A stretch of DNA of 64,000 nucleotides from Bog-473 sp963753115 (GCA_963753115.1 CAVWBB010000013.1:1-64000), one strand, 5' to 3'; positions 38,526 to 48,756 are shown, numbered from the stretch's first letter. The notes: generated by a model from the letters alone, not told the origin. Numbers and translations are program-made.

Positions 38526-38529
38526 ACCC
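38516..38529. promoter_or_regulatory. DosR-type box, right copy between acetyl-CoA hydrolase and ppsA
   Basis: GGGAC-GTTG-GACCC, 37 bases from the acetyl-CoA hydrolase start and 75 from ppsA, so it may serve both divergent genes. Confidence 0.65.
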
Positions 38530-38604
38530 TATCGGGAGGATCGTCGCTGAGAGAGGATCGTTCCAGGTAGTGCGCCCCGGGATCGTCGTGGAGGTCTGTC
38601 TCTC

Positions 38605-40947
38605 GTGAAGGAAATTCGATGGTTTGACGAGATCGGGCTCCGGGACACGGCGTCGGTGGGGGGCAAGGGTGCCAACCTCGGCGAATTGACCGCAGGAAGT
38701 CTTCCCGTGCCTCCCGGCTTCGTCATCACGGGTGAGGCGTACCTCGACGCGGTGGGTCGGGCCGGGATCCGCGAACGGCTCGTGGCCATCCTCGCCGAGG
38801 CCCGGACCGCGTCGCAGGACGAGCTCGACGCCTTGGCGTCGGAGGCCCGCGACCTCGTACATGCAGTCCCGGTTCCCGAGGAGTTGGCGGCCGTCATCGT
38901 GGCCGCGTACCAAGAGCTTGGCCCTGACCGGCGCGTCGCCGTACGGTCGTCGGGCATCGGGGAGGATGCCGAGGGTACCTCGTTCGCCGGCATGAACGAG
39001 ACCTTCACCAACGTTTCCGGCAAGGAGCAGCTGCTTCGCCGGGTCGTCGACTGCTGGGCCTCGCTATGGGGCGCCCGCTCCATCTTCTATCGAGGTGACA
39101 AGGAGCTGACCGCGGAACCGGCCATCGCCGTGGTCGTCCAGGAAATGGTGGCTTCGGAGCGCTCCGGCGTGATGTTCACGATCGACCCCTCGACCGGGGA
39201 CACGACCCACATCGTGATCGAGGCGGCCTTCGGACAGGGCGAGGTGGTCGTGAGCGGACTCGTCGAGCCCGACACCTACGTGGTGGCGAAGGACGGGCCG
39301 CGTCTCCTGCACGCCAGGGTCGGGACACAGTCGTTCAAGATCGTGCGCGGGCCCGATGGCGAGGATCAACGGGTGGATCTCGATGCAGCCGAGGGCGGAC
39401 GCCGTGTGCTCAGCGACGAGGAAGTTGTCGAGCTGGCGCGCATCGGCCTCGCTGCTGAGGCCCACTATGGCTCGCCGCAGGACACGGAGTGGGCCATGGC
39501 GGGTGGCAAGACCTACCTCGTGCAATCACGTCCCGTCACGGCCGTCGGCGGTGTCACGGCGCAGGCCTCGACGGCCGAAGACGGCACGTTGCTCGTACAG
39601 GGCCTGGCGGCTTCAGCCGGCCGGGCCTCGGGCGTCGTGCGCGTGCTGCAGTCGCCCGACCAGGGCGATCGCCTGCAACCTGGCGAGGTCCTCGTCGCGC
39701 CCATGACCAGTCCCGACTGGGTCCCGACCATGCGCCGCGCCGCAGCCATTGTGACCGATGGCGGCGGCATGACATGCCACGCCGCAATTGTGTCGCGCGA
39801 GCTCGGCGTCCCAGCAGTCGTGGGGGCCCGCACCGCCACCACCGTGCTGCGCGACGGCGAACTGGTCACCGTCGACGGCGCCCAGGGGACAGTGACCGAG
39901 GGAGGCATGGCCGAGGCGCTCGCACCTGCAGTGGTGGGTACGCCTGCTCAGTCCGCGCCTGAGGGGCCGGGTCCGCTCGCCACGAAGATCTACGTCAACC
40001 TGGCGTTTGCCGACCACGCGGAAGAGGTGGCCGCGTTGCCGGTCGACGGCGTGGGCCTGTTGCGTGCCGAATTCATGGTGACGGACGCCCTGAAAGGGGT
40101 CCATCCGCGCAAGCTCCTCCAGCGCGGCGACGAGAAGTCGTTCGTCGATGAGATGGCGAAATCACTGGTACGCATTACGAGGGCCTTTGAACCGCGGCCC
40201 GTGGTGTACCGGAGCATCGACTTCCGGTCCAACGAGTTCTCCAACCTCGAAGGCGGGGACCAGTTCGAGCCCCATGAGGAGAACCCCATGATCGGGTACC
40301 GGGGCTGCTACCGGTATGTCAAGGAGCCCGACCTGTTCCGCTTGGAGCTCGACGTACTGGCCCGCGTGCTGCAGGAGACACCGAACATCGTCCTCATGAT
40401 CCCCTTCGTGCGTACGGCCTGGGAGCTCGAAGCGTGTCTCGACGTGGTCGATGCCAGCCCGGTGGCGGGTGCGCTCCCGGTGTGGGTGATGGCGGAGGTG
40501 CCCTCCGTCGCGTACTGGATCCCCACCTACGTCGGCATGGGCATCGAGGGCGTGTCGATCGGCAGCAACGACCTGACCCAGCTCATGCTCGGTGTCGACC
40601 GTGACTCGCAGATCTGCGCCGATGTCTTCGACGAGGCCGACCCAGCCGTCCTCGATGCCATCGGGCGCATCATCGAAGGGTGCCAGTCCTCGGGGGTGAC
40701 GTCGTCACTTTGCGGCCAAGCGCCTTCCAACCGGCCGGCCTTCGCCGAATACCTGGTCCGTCAGGGCATCACGTCCATTTCGGTCAACCCCGACGCAGTG
40801 GCGGCCGTGCGCAAGACGGTGGCTGCCGCGGAGTGGCGAATGCTGCTGCAGGCCGCTGTGCCGGACCGTACGCAGGTGTCGGGTGGCGTGGCGGCACGTC
40901 ACTCCTACGGGCGTCGCCGGGCCGCCCGTCCCGGAAATCGCCCGTGA
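38605..40947 (+). CDS. ppsA: Phosphoenolpyruvate synthase (pyruvate, water dikinase)
   Basis: Starts at GTG 38605, GGAGG 10 bases upstream. 780 residues. N-terminal ATP-grasp: VGGKGANLGELTAGSLPVPP, VAVRSSGIGEDAEGTSFAGM and TYLVQSRPVT. The phosphohistidine domain has TDGGGMTCHAAIVSRELGVP with His392. The C-terminal TIM barrel has LLRAEFMVTD, YRSIDFRSNEF, VWVMAEVPSVAYWIP, IGSNDLTQLMLGVDRDS and SLCGQAPSNRPAFAEYLV with the catalytic Cys. The TCHAAIVSREL pattern fits PEP synthase better than pyruvate phosphate dikinase. It makes PEP from pyruvate and ATP, the opposite direction to the pyruvate kinase in the same island. Confidence 0.92.
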   Translation: MKEIRWFDEIGLRDTASVGGKGANLGELTAGSLPVPPGFVITGEAYLDAVGRAGIRERLVAILAEARTASQDELDALASEARDLVHAVPVPEELAAVIVAAYQELGPDRRVAVRSSGIGEDAEGTSFAGMNETFTNVSGKEQLLRRVVDCWASLWGARSIFYRGDKELTAEPAIAVVVQEMVASERSGVMFTIDPSTGDTTHIVIEAAFGQGEVVVSGLVEPDTYVVAKDGPRLLHARVGTQSFKIVRGPDGEDQRVDLDAAEGGRRVLSDEEVVELARIGLAAEAHYGSPQDTEWAMAGGKTYLVQSRPVTAVGGVTAQASTAEDGTLLVQGLAASAGRASGVVRVLQSPDQGDRLQPGEVLVAPMTSPDWVPTMRRAAAIVTDGGGMTCHAAIVSRELGVPAVVGARTATTVLRDGELVTVDGAQGTVTEGGMAEALAPAVVGTPAQSAPEGPGPLATKIYVNLAFADHAEEVAALPVDGVGLLRAEFMVTDALKGVHPRKLLQRGDEKSFVDEMAKSLVRITRAFEPRPVVYRSIDFRSNEFSNLEGGDQFEPHEENPMIGYRGCYRYVKEPDLFRLELDVLARVLQETPNIVLMIPFVRTAWELEACLDVVDASPVAGALPVWVMAEVPSVAYWIPTYVGMGIEGVSIGSNDLTQLMLGVDRDSQICADVFDEADPAVLDAIGRIIEGCQSSGVTSSLCGQAPSNRPAFAEYLVRQGITSISVNPDAVAAVRKTVAAAEWRMLLQAAVPDRTQVSGGVAARHSYGRRRAARPGNRP

Positions 40948-40998
40948 CGCCGGCCAAGGCTTCGTGTCGTCGGTCGCCGGGAGTTCCACGGGTCCTTC

Positions 40999-43844
40999 GT
41001 GTCGCAGTCGGAAGGAGCTGACCCGCCGGAGGTCACCGATCCGAGGGAGCCGCTTGCGCTCCTCTTCCGCGACCTCCGCAGCTCGCGGGACGGCTTAAGC
41101 CGATCGAGAAGCCGCCCGGCGTCTCCTCACCCACGGACCGAACCGCCTTACACGTCGAGGTGGTCGCCGATGGCCCCGGGAGCTTCTCGCACAGTTCACC
41201 CACCCGTTGGCGGTCCTGCTCGCCGCAGCGGCGGCCCTGGCCGCTGTCAACGGAACCGTGACCCTCGCCGAAGCGGTGGTCGCAGTCATCGTGATCAACG
41301 CCGTGTTCGCCTTCTTTCAGGAGCTCCATGCCGAGCATGCCGTCGAGGCGCTCGCAGCCTTCATTCCCGAGGAAGCCATCGTGATCCGGGAGGGCACGCG
41401 AAGGGTCGTCGATGCCTCCGAACTCGTTCCAGGTGACGTGCTGGTGATCGAGGAGGGTGATCGGATCAGCGCCGACGCCCGGATCTTCAGCGGGACGGTC
41501 GACGTCGACATGTCAACCATGACGGGCGAGTCCCAGCCGGTGACGCGGTCGTCCTCGTCAACGGGCATGGACGGGGACCTACTCCAGGCCCCCGACATGC
41601 TCTTCAGCGGGAGCGCCTGCGTGGGCGGAGAGGCCTCGGCCGTCGTGACCGTCACGGGGATGCGCACCGAAATCGGACGGATCGCGGCACTCTCCGAGCG
41701 GACAGGTACGGGACTCGAGTCCGCTCGAGGTGCAGGTGCGGGCGGTGGCCAAGCTGATCGGCGTCGTGGCAGTCATCGCCGCCGTGGCGTTCTTGCCCCT
41801 CGGCGCAGCCGCAGGCCTGTCGCTCACCGCTGCGGTCAGCTTCTCCATCGGCCTCATCGTGGCCAACGTCCCCGAGGGCCTGTTGCCCACCATCACCCTG
41901 GCCCTTGCCGTCGGGGTACAGGACCTGGCCCGGCGCGGTGCGGTGGTCAAGCGGCTCTCCGCCGTGGAGACCCTGGGGTCAACCTCCGTGATCTGCACAG
42001 ACAAGACAGGGACGCTGACACAGAACCGAATGCAGGTCGAGGCCGTCTGGACCGCGCAGGGGGAATCGATGCGCGACAAGCAGGGCGGAGGGAGTGCTCT
42101 GGCATGGGCTTCAGTGGCAGAGCTGGGTCGAGATGTGGCCCGGGCCGTCGTGCGCTGTTGCAATGCCGAGCTGAACGCCGACACGGAAACGGGAGATCCG
42201 ACCGAGCTCGCCCTGATGAAGTGGGCGCGGGAGCTGGGCGTCGATGTCGATCCGGCTCAGCGCCGAAGCCATCGTCTGGAGCTCTTTCGCTTCGATCCAG
42301 CTCGTCGACTCATGACGACGGTCGACGACACCGGTGACGGCACCCGTTTCGTCCACACCAAGGGCGCGCCCGAGGCCGTACTGCCTCTGGCGAAGTCGAT
42401 CGCCACCGGGGCCGAAGAACGGGATCTGACGGCCGAGGATCGGCGCCATCTCGACGCCGTAATCGAGGACTACGGCCGCCGCGGGCTGCGGGTCCTGGCG
42501 GTTGCGCGCCGTCCGCTGGGTCAGGCGGAACGAGTCCCGGTTGAGCGAAGGATGCCGAACGGGATCTGACCTTGGTCGGGGTCGTCGGGCTCCTGGACCC
42601 CCCGCGCCCAGAGGTTTCCGCGGCGATCACCCGTGCCCACCGGGCCGGGTTGACCATCCACGTCGTCACCGGCGACAACGGCGCCACGGCCGCCGAGATC
42701 GCCCGTCAGGTCGGAATCGGGTCCGGAGACGCCGGGTGTCGCGTCGTCAGCGGCGAGGAGCTGGCCGCCATGACCGACGCCGAACTGGAGAGCTTGCTGG
42801 CCTCGGGCTCTGAGGTCGTCTTTGCCCGTAGTTCCCCGGAGGCCAAATTGCGCATCGCCGACGCACTGCGTGCCGAGGGTAAGGTGGTCGCCATGACCGG
42901 TGACGGTGTCAACGACGGCCCGGCCCTCCGGGCGGCCGACATCGGTGTCGCCATGGGCCGGTCAGGAACGGAGGTAGCTCGCCAGGCAGGGACGATGATC
43001 CTGACCGACGACAACTTCGCAACGATCATCGACGCCGTCGAGCAGGGTCAGGCGCGTGTACGACAACGTGCGGAAATTCATCCTCTACATCTTCACGCAT
43101 GCGGTGCCCGAAGTGGCGCCGTTCCTGCTCTTCGCACTGGCGGGCGGTGCGATCCCACTCCCACTGACGGTTCTGGAGATCCTGGCCATCGACCTGGGCA
43201 CGGACACGCTTCCAGCCCTGGCCCTCAGCCGCGAGAAGGCCGAGCCGGGTTTGATGGACCGCCCACCGCGTCCGCCCACTGAGCCGGTTATCCGCCGTTC
43301 CCTCCTGTTGCGTGCGTGGGGGTTCCTGGGTGTCATTTCGGCTGTCCTCGTGATCGGGGGGTATCTCTACACGCTTCGCGAGGGTGGATGGCATCCCGGT
43401 GCGCCGACCGGACCCGGGACGCCGCTCCACCATCTGTACCGGCAGGCCACAACGGTGACGTGGCTCGGCATTGTGGCCTGCCAGATCGGGACGGCGTTCG
43501 CCGCTCGGACCGACCGGGTGTCGCTGCGCAGGATTGGCGCGTGGAGCAACCATCTTCTCCTTGCCGCCATCGCCGTGGCGCTGTGCTTTGCCGTCGCCGT
43601 CGTGTACGTGCCGTCCTTCCAGTCGATCATTGGGACCGCAGCCCTCTCGCCACGACAACTCGTCATCCTTGTGCCGTTCCCGTTCATCGTGTGGGGCGCC
43701 GACGAGTTACGCCGCTGGTGGATCCGACATCGGGCGGAGCGCCGGTCCGGAGCGGCTCAGTGGACCGGTGCCGTCGCAACCCCGATCGACGGGACAGCTG
43801 CAGGATGGAGGCTCGATGTGGGCGGGATCGCCGAAGATCGCTGA
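40999..43844 (+). CDS. P-type cation-transporting ATPase (CtpF/PMA-like), four frameshifts
   Basis: About 940 residues when frames are joined at roughly 41095, 41715, 42555 and 43050. N-terminal REPLALLFRDLRSS and REAARRLLTHGPNRL are the cation-ATPase N domain. Then STMTGESQPVTR (actuator TGES), IVANVPEGLLPTITLALAVG (TM4 PEGL), ICTDKTGTLTQNRMQVEAVW (phosphorylated Asp), FVHTKGAPEAVLPL, AMTGDGVNDGPALRAADIGV and the C-terminal helices VYDNVRKFILYIFTHAVPEV to FIVWGADELRRWW. Several breaks mend with one G, suggesting sequence errors. It resembles CtpF, a DosR-regulon calcium/cation pump in Mycobacterium tuberculosis. Ion specificity is not resolved. Confidence 0.85.
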
Positions 43845-43877
43845 GCCTGCCCCGCAGAGGCTGTTGCCAAGTCCAAC

Positions 43878-45507
43878 TCAGGCTTCCTCGGGCACCATCG
43901 TGATCGCGCCACACGGGCATTCCTGCACGCACAGGCCGCATCCCTTGCAGAAGTCGTAGTCGAATTGGTACCCGTGCGCCTCGTCGATCTTCATCACTGC
44001 GTTGTCAGGGCACACGCCGAAGCAGTTGTCGCACTGGAAGCAGTTGCCACACGACATGCAACGCCGGGCCTCGAAGAGCGCCGTGGATTCGTCGAGGCCT
44101 CCGACGACCTCGTCGAAGGTGGAGATGCGGCGCGCGGCCTCGAGTCGCGGGCGTACCGCATGGGGCGCGTCGGCGTAATACCAGGTATTGAGGTGCTCCG
44201 GTGTCGCAAGGTCGTGGCGCGGCGGGCGCTCGTAACGTACGGCCGGCCATCCAGGCGTCGATTGCCCGGGCGGCACGCTTGCCGTGTCCGATGGCGTCGG
44301 TCAAGGTGCGGGCACCTGCCACGATGTCGCCGCCAGCAAACACCCCCGGCCGTGCCGTCATCATGTCGGACCCGACGGGGACGGTCCCGTCCACCACTGC
44401 GATGTCCCCCATCCCCTCCAGGAGCGAGAGGTCTGCCTCCTGCCCGAGCGCCAACACCACTGAGTCCGCGCGCAGTTCTTCGATATCGCCGGTGGGTTGA
44501 GGGATCCCGTCATCGTCGAGCTCCATCCGCTCAATCGTGAGGACGTCGCCCGCCGAACCCACGATGGTCGAGAGCCACTTGAGCTGCACGCCCTCGTCCA
44601 CGGCGTCCTGCACCTCCTCGGCGTTGGCCGGCATGCGGGCGCGGGTGCGCCGGTACACCACGACGGCGTCCTCAACTCCGAGCCGTCGTGCCGTGCGGGC
44701 GGCGTCCATGGCGGTGTCGCCACCGCCGTAGATGACCACGCGGCGGCCCAGAGCCGGTGGCTCACGCTCCTCGGTGTCGTGGAGCAGGGTGACGGCGTCG
44801 AGGATGCGGGCCGAGTCCCCGGCCGGGATGTCAGTGTGCTTTCCCCGTTGTGCCCCGACGGCAAGGAACGCGGCATCGAAGCCCTCCTCGTCCATGGTCG
44901 CCGCGAGGTCGTCGACCGTGCGCCCGCACACGATCTCGACGCCCATCGACTGGATCCGGGCGATCTCACCTTCCACGATGTCCCGCGGCAGGCGGTAGGA
45001 GGGGATGCCGTAGCGCATCATGCCTCCCGGAAGCGGTGACGACTCGTAGACGACGACGTGGTGCCCGAGTAGTCGCAGGTGATACGCGGCCGCGAGCCCG
45101 CCCGGTCCGGAGCCGACGACGAGCACCCGCTTCCCCGTGGCCGATCCCACGGGGTCGGGGGACCAGCCCTCGCTCAGCGCGCGGTCGCCGAGGAATCGCT
45201 CCATGGCATTGATGCCCACCGTCTCGTCCACTTCGGCGCGATTGCAGGCCGTCTGGCACGGGTGGAAGCAGGCACGACCCATGACGGCAGGCAGAGGGTT
45301 GTCGCGCATGATCTGGCGCCAAGCGTCCTCGTACGAGCCGTCCTCGGCGAGGTAGAGCCACTGCTGGATGTTCTCCCCGGCCGGGCACGCGTCGCTGCAT
45401 GGAGGGAGCCGGTCGACGTACACGGGCCGCTCGACTCGCCATGAGCCAGTCTTGTTGGCCAGGCTCGAGCCGACCTCGAGTGTGATGGCGAAAGGCTTCA
45501 CCTTCAC
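43878..45507 (-). CDS. GltD-like NAD(P) oxidoreductase fused to a 2[4Fe-4S] ferredoxin, one frameshift
   Basis: GTG 45507 overlaps the porB stop (GTGA). N-terminal cysteine-rich domain PPCSDACPAGENIQQWLYLA and GRACFHPCQTACNRAEVD as in glutamate synthase small subunit. FAD site VLVVGSGPGGLAAAYHLRLL, NADPH site VVIYGGGDTAMDAARTARRL, C-terminal FAD closure MTARPGVFAGGDIVAGARTL. After a shift near 44220 the sequence resumes PRHDLATPEHLNTWYYADAP and ends with CMSCGNCFQCDNCFGVCPDN and FCKGCGLCVQECPCGAITMV, a two-cluster ferredoxin. It takes the place of the PorD subunit and should pass pyruvate electrons to NAD(P). About 540 residues. Confidence 0.87.
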
Positions 45508-46514
45508 GGGGTCCGCTCCTCAGCACTCTCCAGCAGGTTGTAGCGGGCGATGTTGCGGTCTGCTCTCGCCTGCAGCTGGGCGATCACGTCAGGCCGCGCC
45601 GGGTTCCCCCCGGAGTCGAAGAGATGGGCGTAGCGGCTCTGCAGCTTCAAGTACTCCTCGACCGGAGCCGGTCGTCGGATGGTCGACGCCCGTGTGACCT
45701 CTCCGTGCTCGGCCTCGAAGACGGGGAAGAGCCCGGTCTGGGTGGCCAGCCGCGCCACGCGCACCGTGTCAGATGGCGCCGAGCCCCAGCCGAGCGGGCA
45801 GGTCACAAGAATGTGGATGTAGCGCGCCCCGTGAAACTCCATGGCCCGCGTCACCTTGTCCTCCAGATCGTGCAGGTCGGCCACTGTTGCCGTCGCCACG
45901 TAGGGGATGCCGTGCGCCATCGCCAGCTCGGGCATGTTCTTGCCCTGTCCGAAGACATTTCCCGGATTGGGTCCGACCGCCTCGGTCGTCGCCGTACGCG
46001 CGGCCGGCGGGGTCGCTCCCGACCGCTGCACGCCGGTGTTCATGTAGGCCTCGTTGTCGTAGCAGATGAAGAGGACGTCGTCGTTGCGTTCGAACATGCC
46101 CGAGAGGCACCCGAAGCCGATGTCCACCGTGCCGCCGTCGCCTGCCTGTCCGACCACTCTCGTGTCACCACGTCCCTTGACACGCATGGCTGCGGCGACG
46201 CCAGTGGCCACCGCCGGCGCGTTGCCGAACAGGGAGTGCATCCAAGCGATCTGCCACGACGTCTCGGGGTAGGGCGTCGAGAACACCTCGAGGCAGCCGG
46301 TGGCGTTGACGGCTACCAGCTTGCCCCCAGTGGCGCGCATGGCGGCGTCGAGGGCATACCGGGCCCCGAGCGCCTCGCCGCAACCCTGGCAGGCACGATG
46401 CCCCGAGGTAAGCGAGTTGGCGCGTGCCGCGTCCGACTGCACGGTGCGGTCGGAACGGTTGACCAGCCGGTTGCCGACGGCGAAGCTTCCAACCTGATAA
46501 AAGCGGACGGCCAC
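45504..46514 (-). CDS. porB: Pyruvate:ferredoxin oxidoreductase beta subunit
   Basis: GTG 46514, two bases after the porA stop. 336 residues. The N-terminal cysteine pair ACQGCGEALGARYALDAAM and the later NATGCLEV bind a [4Fe-4S] cluster. The TPP motif is GQAGDGGTVDIGFGCLSGMF (GDG) with YDNEAYMNTGVQRSGATPPA (the N of GDGX~N). GQGKNMPELAMAHGIPYVAT and ILVTCPLGWG are typical of PorB/VorB. It decarboxylates pyruvate, or another 2-oxoacid, on TPP within the PorABG complex. Confidence 0.9.
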   Translation of the reverse strand: MAVRFYQVGSFAVGNRLVNRSDRTVQSDAARANSLTSGHRACQGCGEALGARYALDAAMRATGGKLVAVNATGCLEVFSTPYPETSWQIAWMHSLFGNAPAVATGVAAAMRVKGRGDTRVVGQAGDGGTVDIGFGCLSGMFERNDDVLFICYDNEAYMNTGVQRSGATPPAARTATTEAVGPNPGNVFGQGKNMPELAMAHGIPYVATATVADLHDLEDKVTRAMEFHGARYIHILVTCPLGWGSAPSDTVRVARLATQTGLFPVFEAEHGEVTRASTIRRPAPVEEYLKLQSRYAHLFDSGGNPARPDVIAQLQARADRNIARYNLLESAEERTP

Positions 46515-46516
46515 GT

Positions 46517-47788
46517 TCAGCCGATGCCCGATGCGACCACGCCGAGATCGCGCAACATGTTCTCGGCGGTGGGCCCGGAGCGGCGATGGAGCGCCATACG
46601 CTCGAGTTCGCGTTCGACGAGGCCCATATTGAGATCGAGGAAGGTCAGACGCGCCAACCCGCCCTGCAGCGCCGCCTCGAAGACGCCGCTGAGAGAGGTC
46701 TTGGTGATCGAACGGCCTCCCAGTCCCGCGACCACGGTGGCAACGGTGATGGGCAGGCCGCTCAGCGTCATCGCCACGTCAGTCGACAGCACCCCGCCGA
46801 ACCCCACGCTGATGGCTTTCTCGACGACGACGACCTGCCGTGCTCCCTGCAGGGCGTTCCTGACGGCATCAATTGGGAAGGGTCGGAACGAGGTAATGCC
46901 GAGCGCGCCGATCCGGTGACCGGCTTCCCGTTGCGTGTCGATGACGTCCTTGATGGTCCCCAACACCGAGCCCATCGCCACCACGACCACGTCGGCGTCG
47001 GCACTGCGGTACGGGTGCACCAATCCTCCCGAGTCGCGCCCGAAGGCTTCAGCGAAGCGCTCGCCCAACTCCTGAATGCAGTCGAGAGCGGTGAGCTGGC
47101 GCGCATGGGCGAGGTAACGCACTTCCTCGAAAGCTTCCGGACCGACCATGGCACCGATGGAATACGGCTCCGCAGGATCGAGGACCTGGCGCGGCTCGTA
47201 GGACGGCAGGAAAGCGTCCACCTGGTCCTGGGCGGGAAGGTCGACCCTCTCGGTGGCGTGGGTGAGGATGAAGCCGTCCATGCAGACCATGACCGGGACT
47301 GACACCTCTTCCGCGAGGCGGAAGGCCTGAATGTGCAGGTCGGCTGCCTCCTGGACCGTCTCGGCGAACAGCTGGATCCACCCGGCGTCTCGCGCCGCCA
47401 TGGCGTCGCTGTGGTCGTTCCAGATGTTGATGGGTGCGCCAACCGCGCGGTTGGCGAGTGTCATGACAATTGGCAATCCCAGCCCGCTCGCGTTGTAGAC
47501 GGCCTCCATCATGAACAACAGTCCCTGACTGGCTGTCGCGGTGAAGGCCCGGGCACCGGCGGCGGAGGCCCCGATGGAGACGGACATGGCGGCGAACTCG
47601 GACTCGACGTTGATGAACTCACAAGGAGACAGCTCCCCTGTCTTCACCAGCTCGCCCAACGCCTCAATGATGTGAGTCTGGGGCGAGATCGGATAGGCGC
47701 ACACGACCTCGGGCCGGCACAACGCAACGGCCTGCGCGACGGCTCGCGAGCCCTCAAGTTGCTGGAGCACTGAGCACCGCCCTCCCAT
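46517..47788 (-). CDS. porA: Pyruvate:ferredoxin oxidoreductase alpha subunit
   Basis: The frame opens at ATG 47788, but GTG 47770 with GGAGGG upstream (VLQQLEGSRAVAQAVALCRP) is the more typical start. About 418 residues. EVVCAYPISPQTHIIEALGE is the PorA Pro-Ile-Thr/Ser motif; FINVESEFAAMSVSIGASAA and FTATASQGLLFMMEAVYNAS follow. The second domain contains VVVAMGSVLGTIKDVID and IGALGITSFRPFPIDAV, and a C-terminal CoA-binding part. It overlaps porG by about 17-35 bases. Whether the substrate is pyruvate or another 2-oxoacid is inferred from resemblance only. Confidence 0.9.
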   Translation of the reverse strand: MGGRCSVLQQLEGSRAVAQAVALCRPEVVCAYPISPQTHIIEALGELVKTGELSPCEFINVESEFAAMSVSIGASAAGARAFTATASQGLLFMMEAVYNASGLGLPIVMTLANRAVGAPINIWNDHSDAMAARDAGWIQLFAETVQEAADLHIQAFRLAEEVSVPVMVCMDGFILTHATERVDLPAQDQVDAFLPSYEPRQVLDPAEPYSIGAMVGPEAFEEVRYLAHARQLTALDCIQELGERFAEAFGRDSGGLVHPYRSADADVVVVAMGSVLGTIKDVIDTQREAGHRIGALGITSFRPFPIDAVRNALQGARQVVVVEKAISVGFGGVLSTDVAMTLSGLPITVATVVAGLGGRSITKTSLSGVFEAALQGGLARLTFLDLNMGLVERELERMALHRRSGPTAENMLRDLGVVASGIG

Positions 47789-48365
47789 TGTTCGTCATGA
47801 TGTGGCGCGCCATCTGGAACAGTTCGGCCGCCGCCGCAACGTTGCGCTCGGCCACTGACGGTGTCCGGCTGAATCGCTCCCGGATGGCCGAGCCGACTGC
47901 GCTGATCGTCACCTCCGCCGTGAGTGCGGCGAAGCTGCCGAGCAATGCGGCATTCGGGAGCGGCAGGCCGATCTGGCGCCGAGCAACCTCGGTGGCGGGC
48001 ACCATGAGCAACCGCTCGGGTCGGAACCTGGCTGCCAAAGATGCCAGCCCGAGCTGGTCGAGAGTCTGGGCCGAATTGACGAGTACGTAGCCGTCGGGTC
48101 CCAGTCCAGCGAAGAGGTCGACCTGGTGGACCAGGGTCGGGTCGATGATGATGAGGCAATTCGGTGTCACCACCGGTTCGCGGGTCCGGATTGCCCGCTC
48201 CCCGAGCCGGCAGTAGGCAACCACGGGCGCGCCCATGCGCTCGGACCCGAAACTCGGGAACGACTGCGCATACCGACCCTCTTCGAACGCGGCGAGCGCC
48301 AGGAGGTCAGCCGCGGTCACGGCGCCCTGCCCCCCCCGGCCGTGAAAGCGCACTTCGAACACCAC
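47754..48365 (-). CDS. porG: Pyruvate:ferredoxin oxidoreductase gamma subunit
   Basis: GTG 48365 (VVFEVRFHGRGGQGAVTAAD) is the family-typical start; the open frame reaches TTG 48404, but that lies inside a DosR-type box. 203 residues. Motifs are FHGRGGQGAV, YAQSFPSFGSERMGAPVVAY, CLIIIDPTLVHQ, VLVNSAQTL, and NAALLGSFAALTA, standard for PorG. First gene of the operon porG-porA-porB-oxidoreductase on the minus strand; all joints overlap or nearly so. A box ends 32 bases upstream and another 64 bases upstream. Confidence 0.88.
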   Translation of the reverse strand: MVFEVRFHGRGGQGAVTAADLLALAAFEEGRYAQSFPSFGSERMGAPVVAYCRLGERAIRTREPVVTPNCLIIIDPTLVHQVDLFAGLGPDGYVLVNSAQTLDQLGLASLAARFRPERLLMVPATEVARRQIGLPLPNAALLGSFAALTAEVTISAVGSAIRERFSRTPSVAERNVAAAAELFQMARHIMTNNGRAVLSAPAT

Positions 48366-48397
48366 TCCAGCGTGCGCCCCATCTCCGGGACCGAATA

Positions 48398-48411
48398 GAG
48401 CCAAAGGTCCC
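48398..48411. promoter_or_regulatory. DosR-type box 1 upstream of porG
   Basis: GAGCC-AAAG-GTCCC (GGGAC-CTTT-GGCTC on the other strand), 32 bases before porG. Confidence 0.65.
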
Positions 48412-48429
48412 CGCTCACCCCTGGCAATA

Positions 48430-48443
48430 GTGACCGAAGTCCC
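48430..48443. promoter_or_regulatory. DosR-type box 2 upstream of porG
   Basis: GTGAC-CGAA-GTCCC, exactly 32 bases centre to centre from box 1, the same spacing as the pfkB pair. It may also serve the small + strand gene at 48545. Confidence 0.65.
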
Positions 48444-48544
48444 TGGTGACCCGCGATGATCCAGTCATCAAATGGACGTTGACGTGCAGCCCGGTCGTCA
48501 TTGCCGCTGTGACCATGAAATCCCTGAGGAAGAAGGAGCGCACC

Positions 48545-48739
48545 GTGAAGATCGAACTGACGGACCAGCAGGTCACGGACCTACGCGAGCTGCTGAGCGG
48601 ATCCCTCGGCGATCTGAGCTCGGAGATCGCAGCGACGGACAACCCCGTCTACCGCGATGGTCTGCGTGCCCGGCGCGCCTCGTTGGAGCGTGTCCTGGCC
48701 CAGCTCGGGGCGGGGGGCGAGAGCTCAGGGGACACCTGA
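48545..48739 (+). CDS. Small coiled-coil protein (64 residues), stand-alone copy of a PPOX-fused module
   Basis: GTG 48545 has AAGGAG with 6-base spacing; longer in-frame starts lack one. The product MKIELTDQQVTDLRELLSGS is followed by DLSSEIAATD (23-32) and RRASLERVLAQL (43-54). It is highly helical with a heptad-like Leu pattern. The same pattern closes the PPOX protein at 59197-59850, aligning without gaps over 32 residues with 15 identities. Between a box pair and the GAPDH box, so likely co-induced. No annotated family comes to mind; a protein-protein interaction or dimerisation part is plausible. Confidence 0.7.
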   Translation: MKIELTDQQVTDLRELLSGSLGDLSSEIAATDNPVYRDGLRARRASLERVLAQLGAGGESSGDT

Positions 48740-48742
48740 CCA

Positions 48743-48756
48743 GGGACCTTTGGCAC
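48743..48756. promoter_or_regulatory. DosR-type box upstream of the GAPDH gene
   Basis: GGGAC-CTTT-GGCAC immediately after the small gene's stop, 73 bases before the GAPDH start. Confidence 0.65.

Noticed and set aside
38605..40947. Pyruvate phosphate dikinase
   Set aside because: The 780-residue length and TCHAAIVSREL motif fit PEP synthase; the longer PPDK with its extra N-terminal segments is not seen.
45624..46919. A 431-codon plus-strand frame
   Set aside because: Antisense to porB and porA, whose TPP and cluster motifs are unambiguous.
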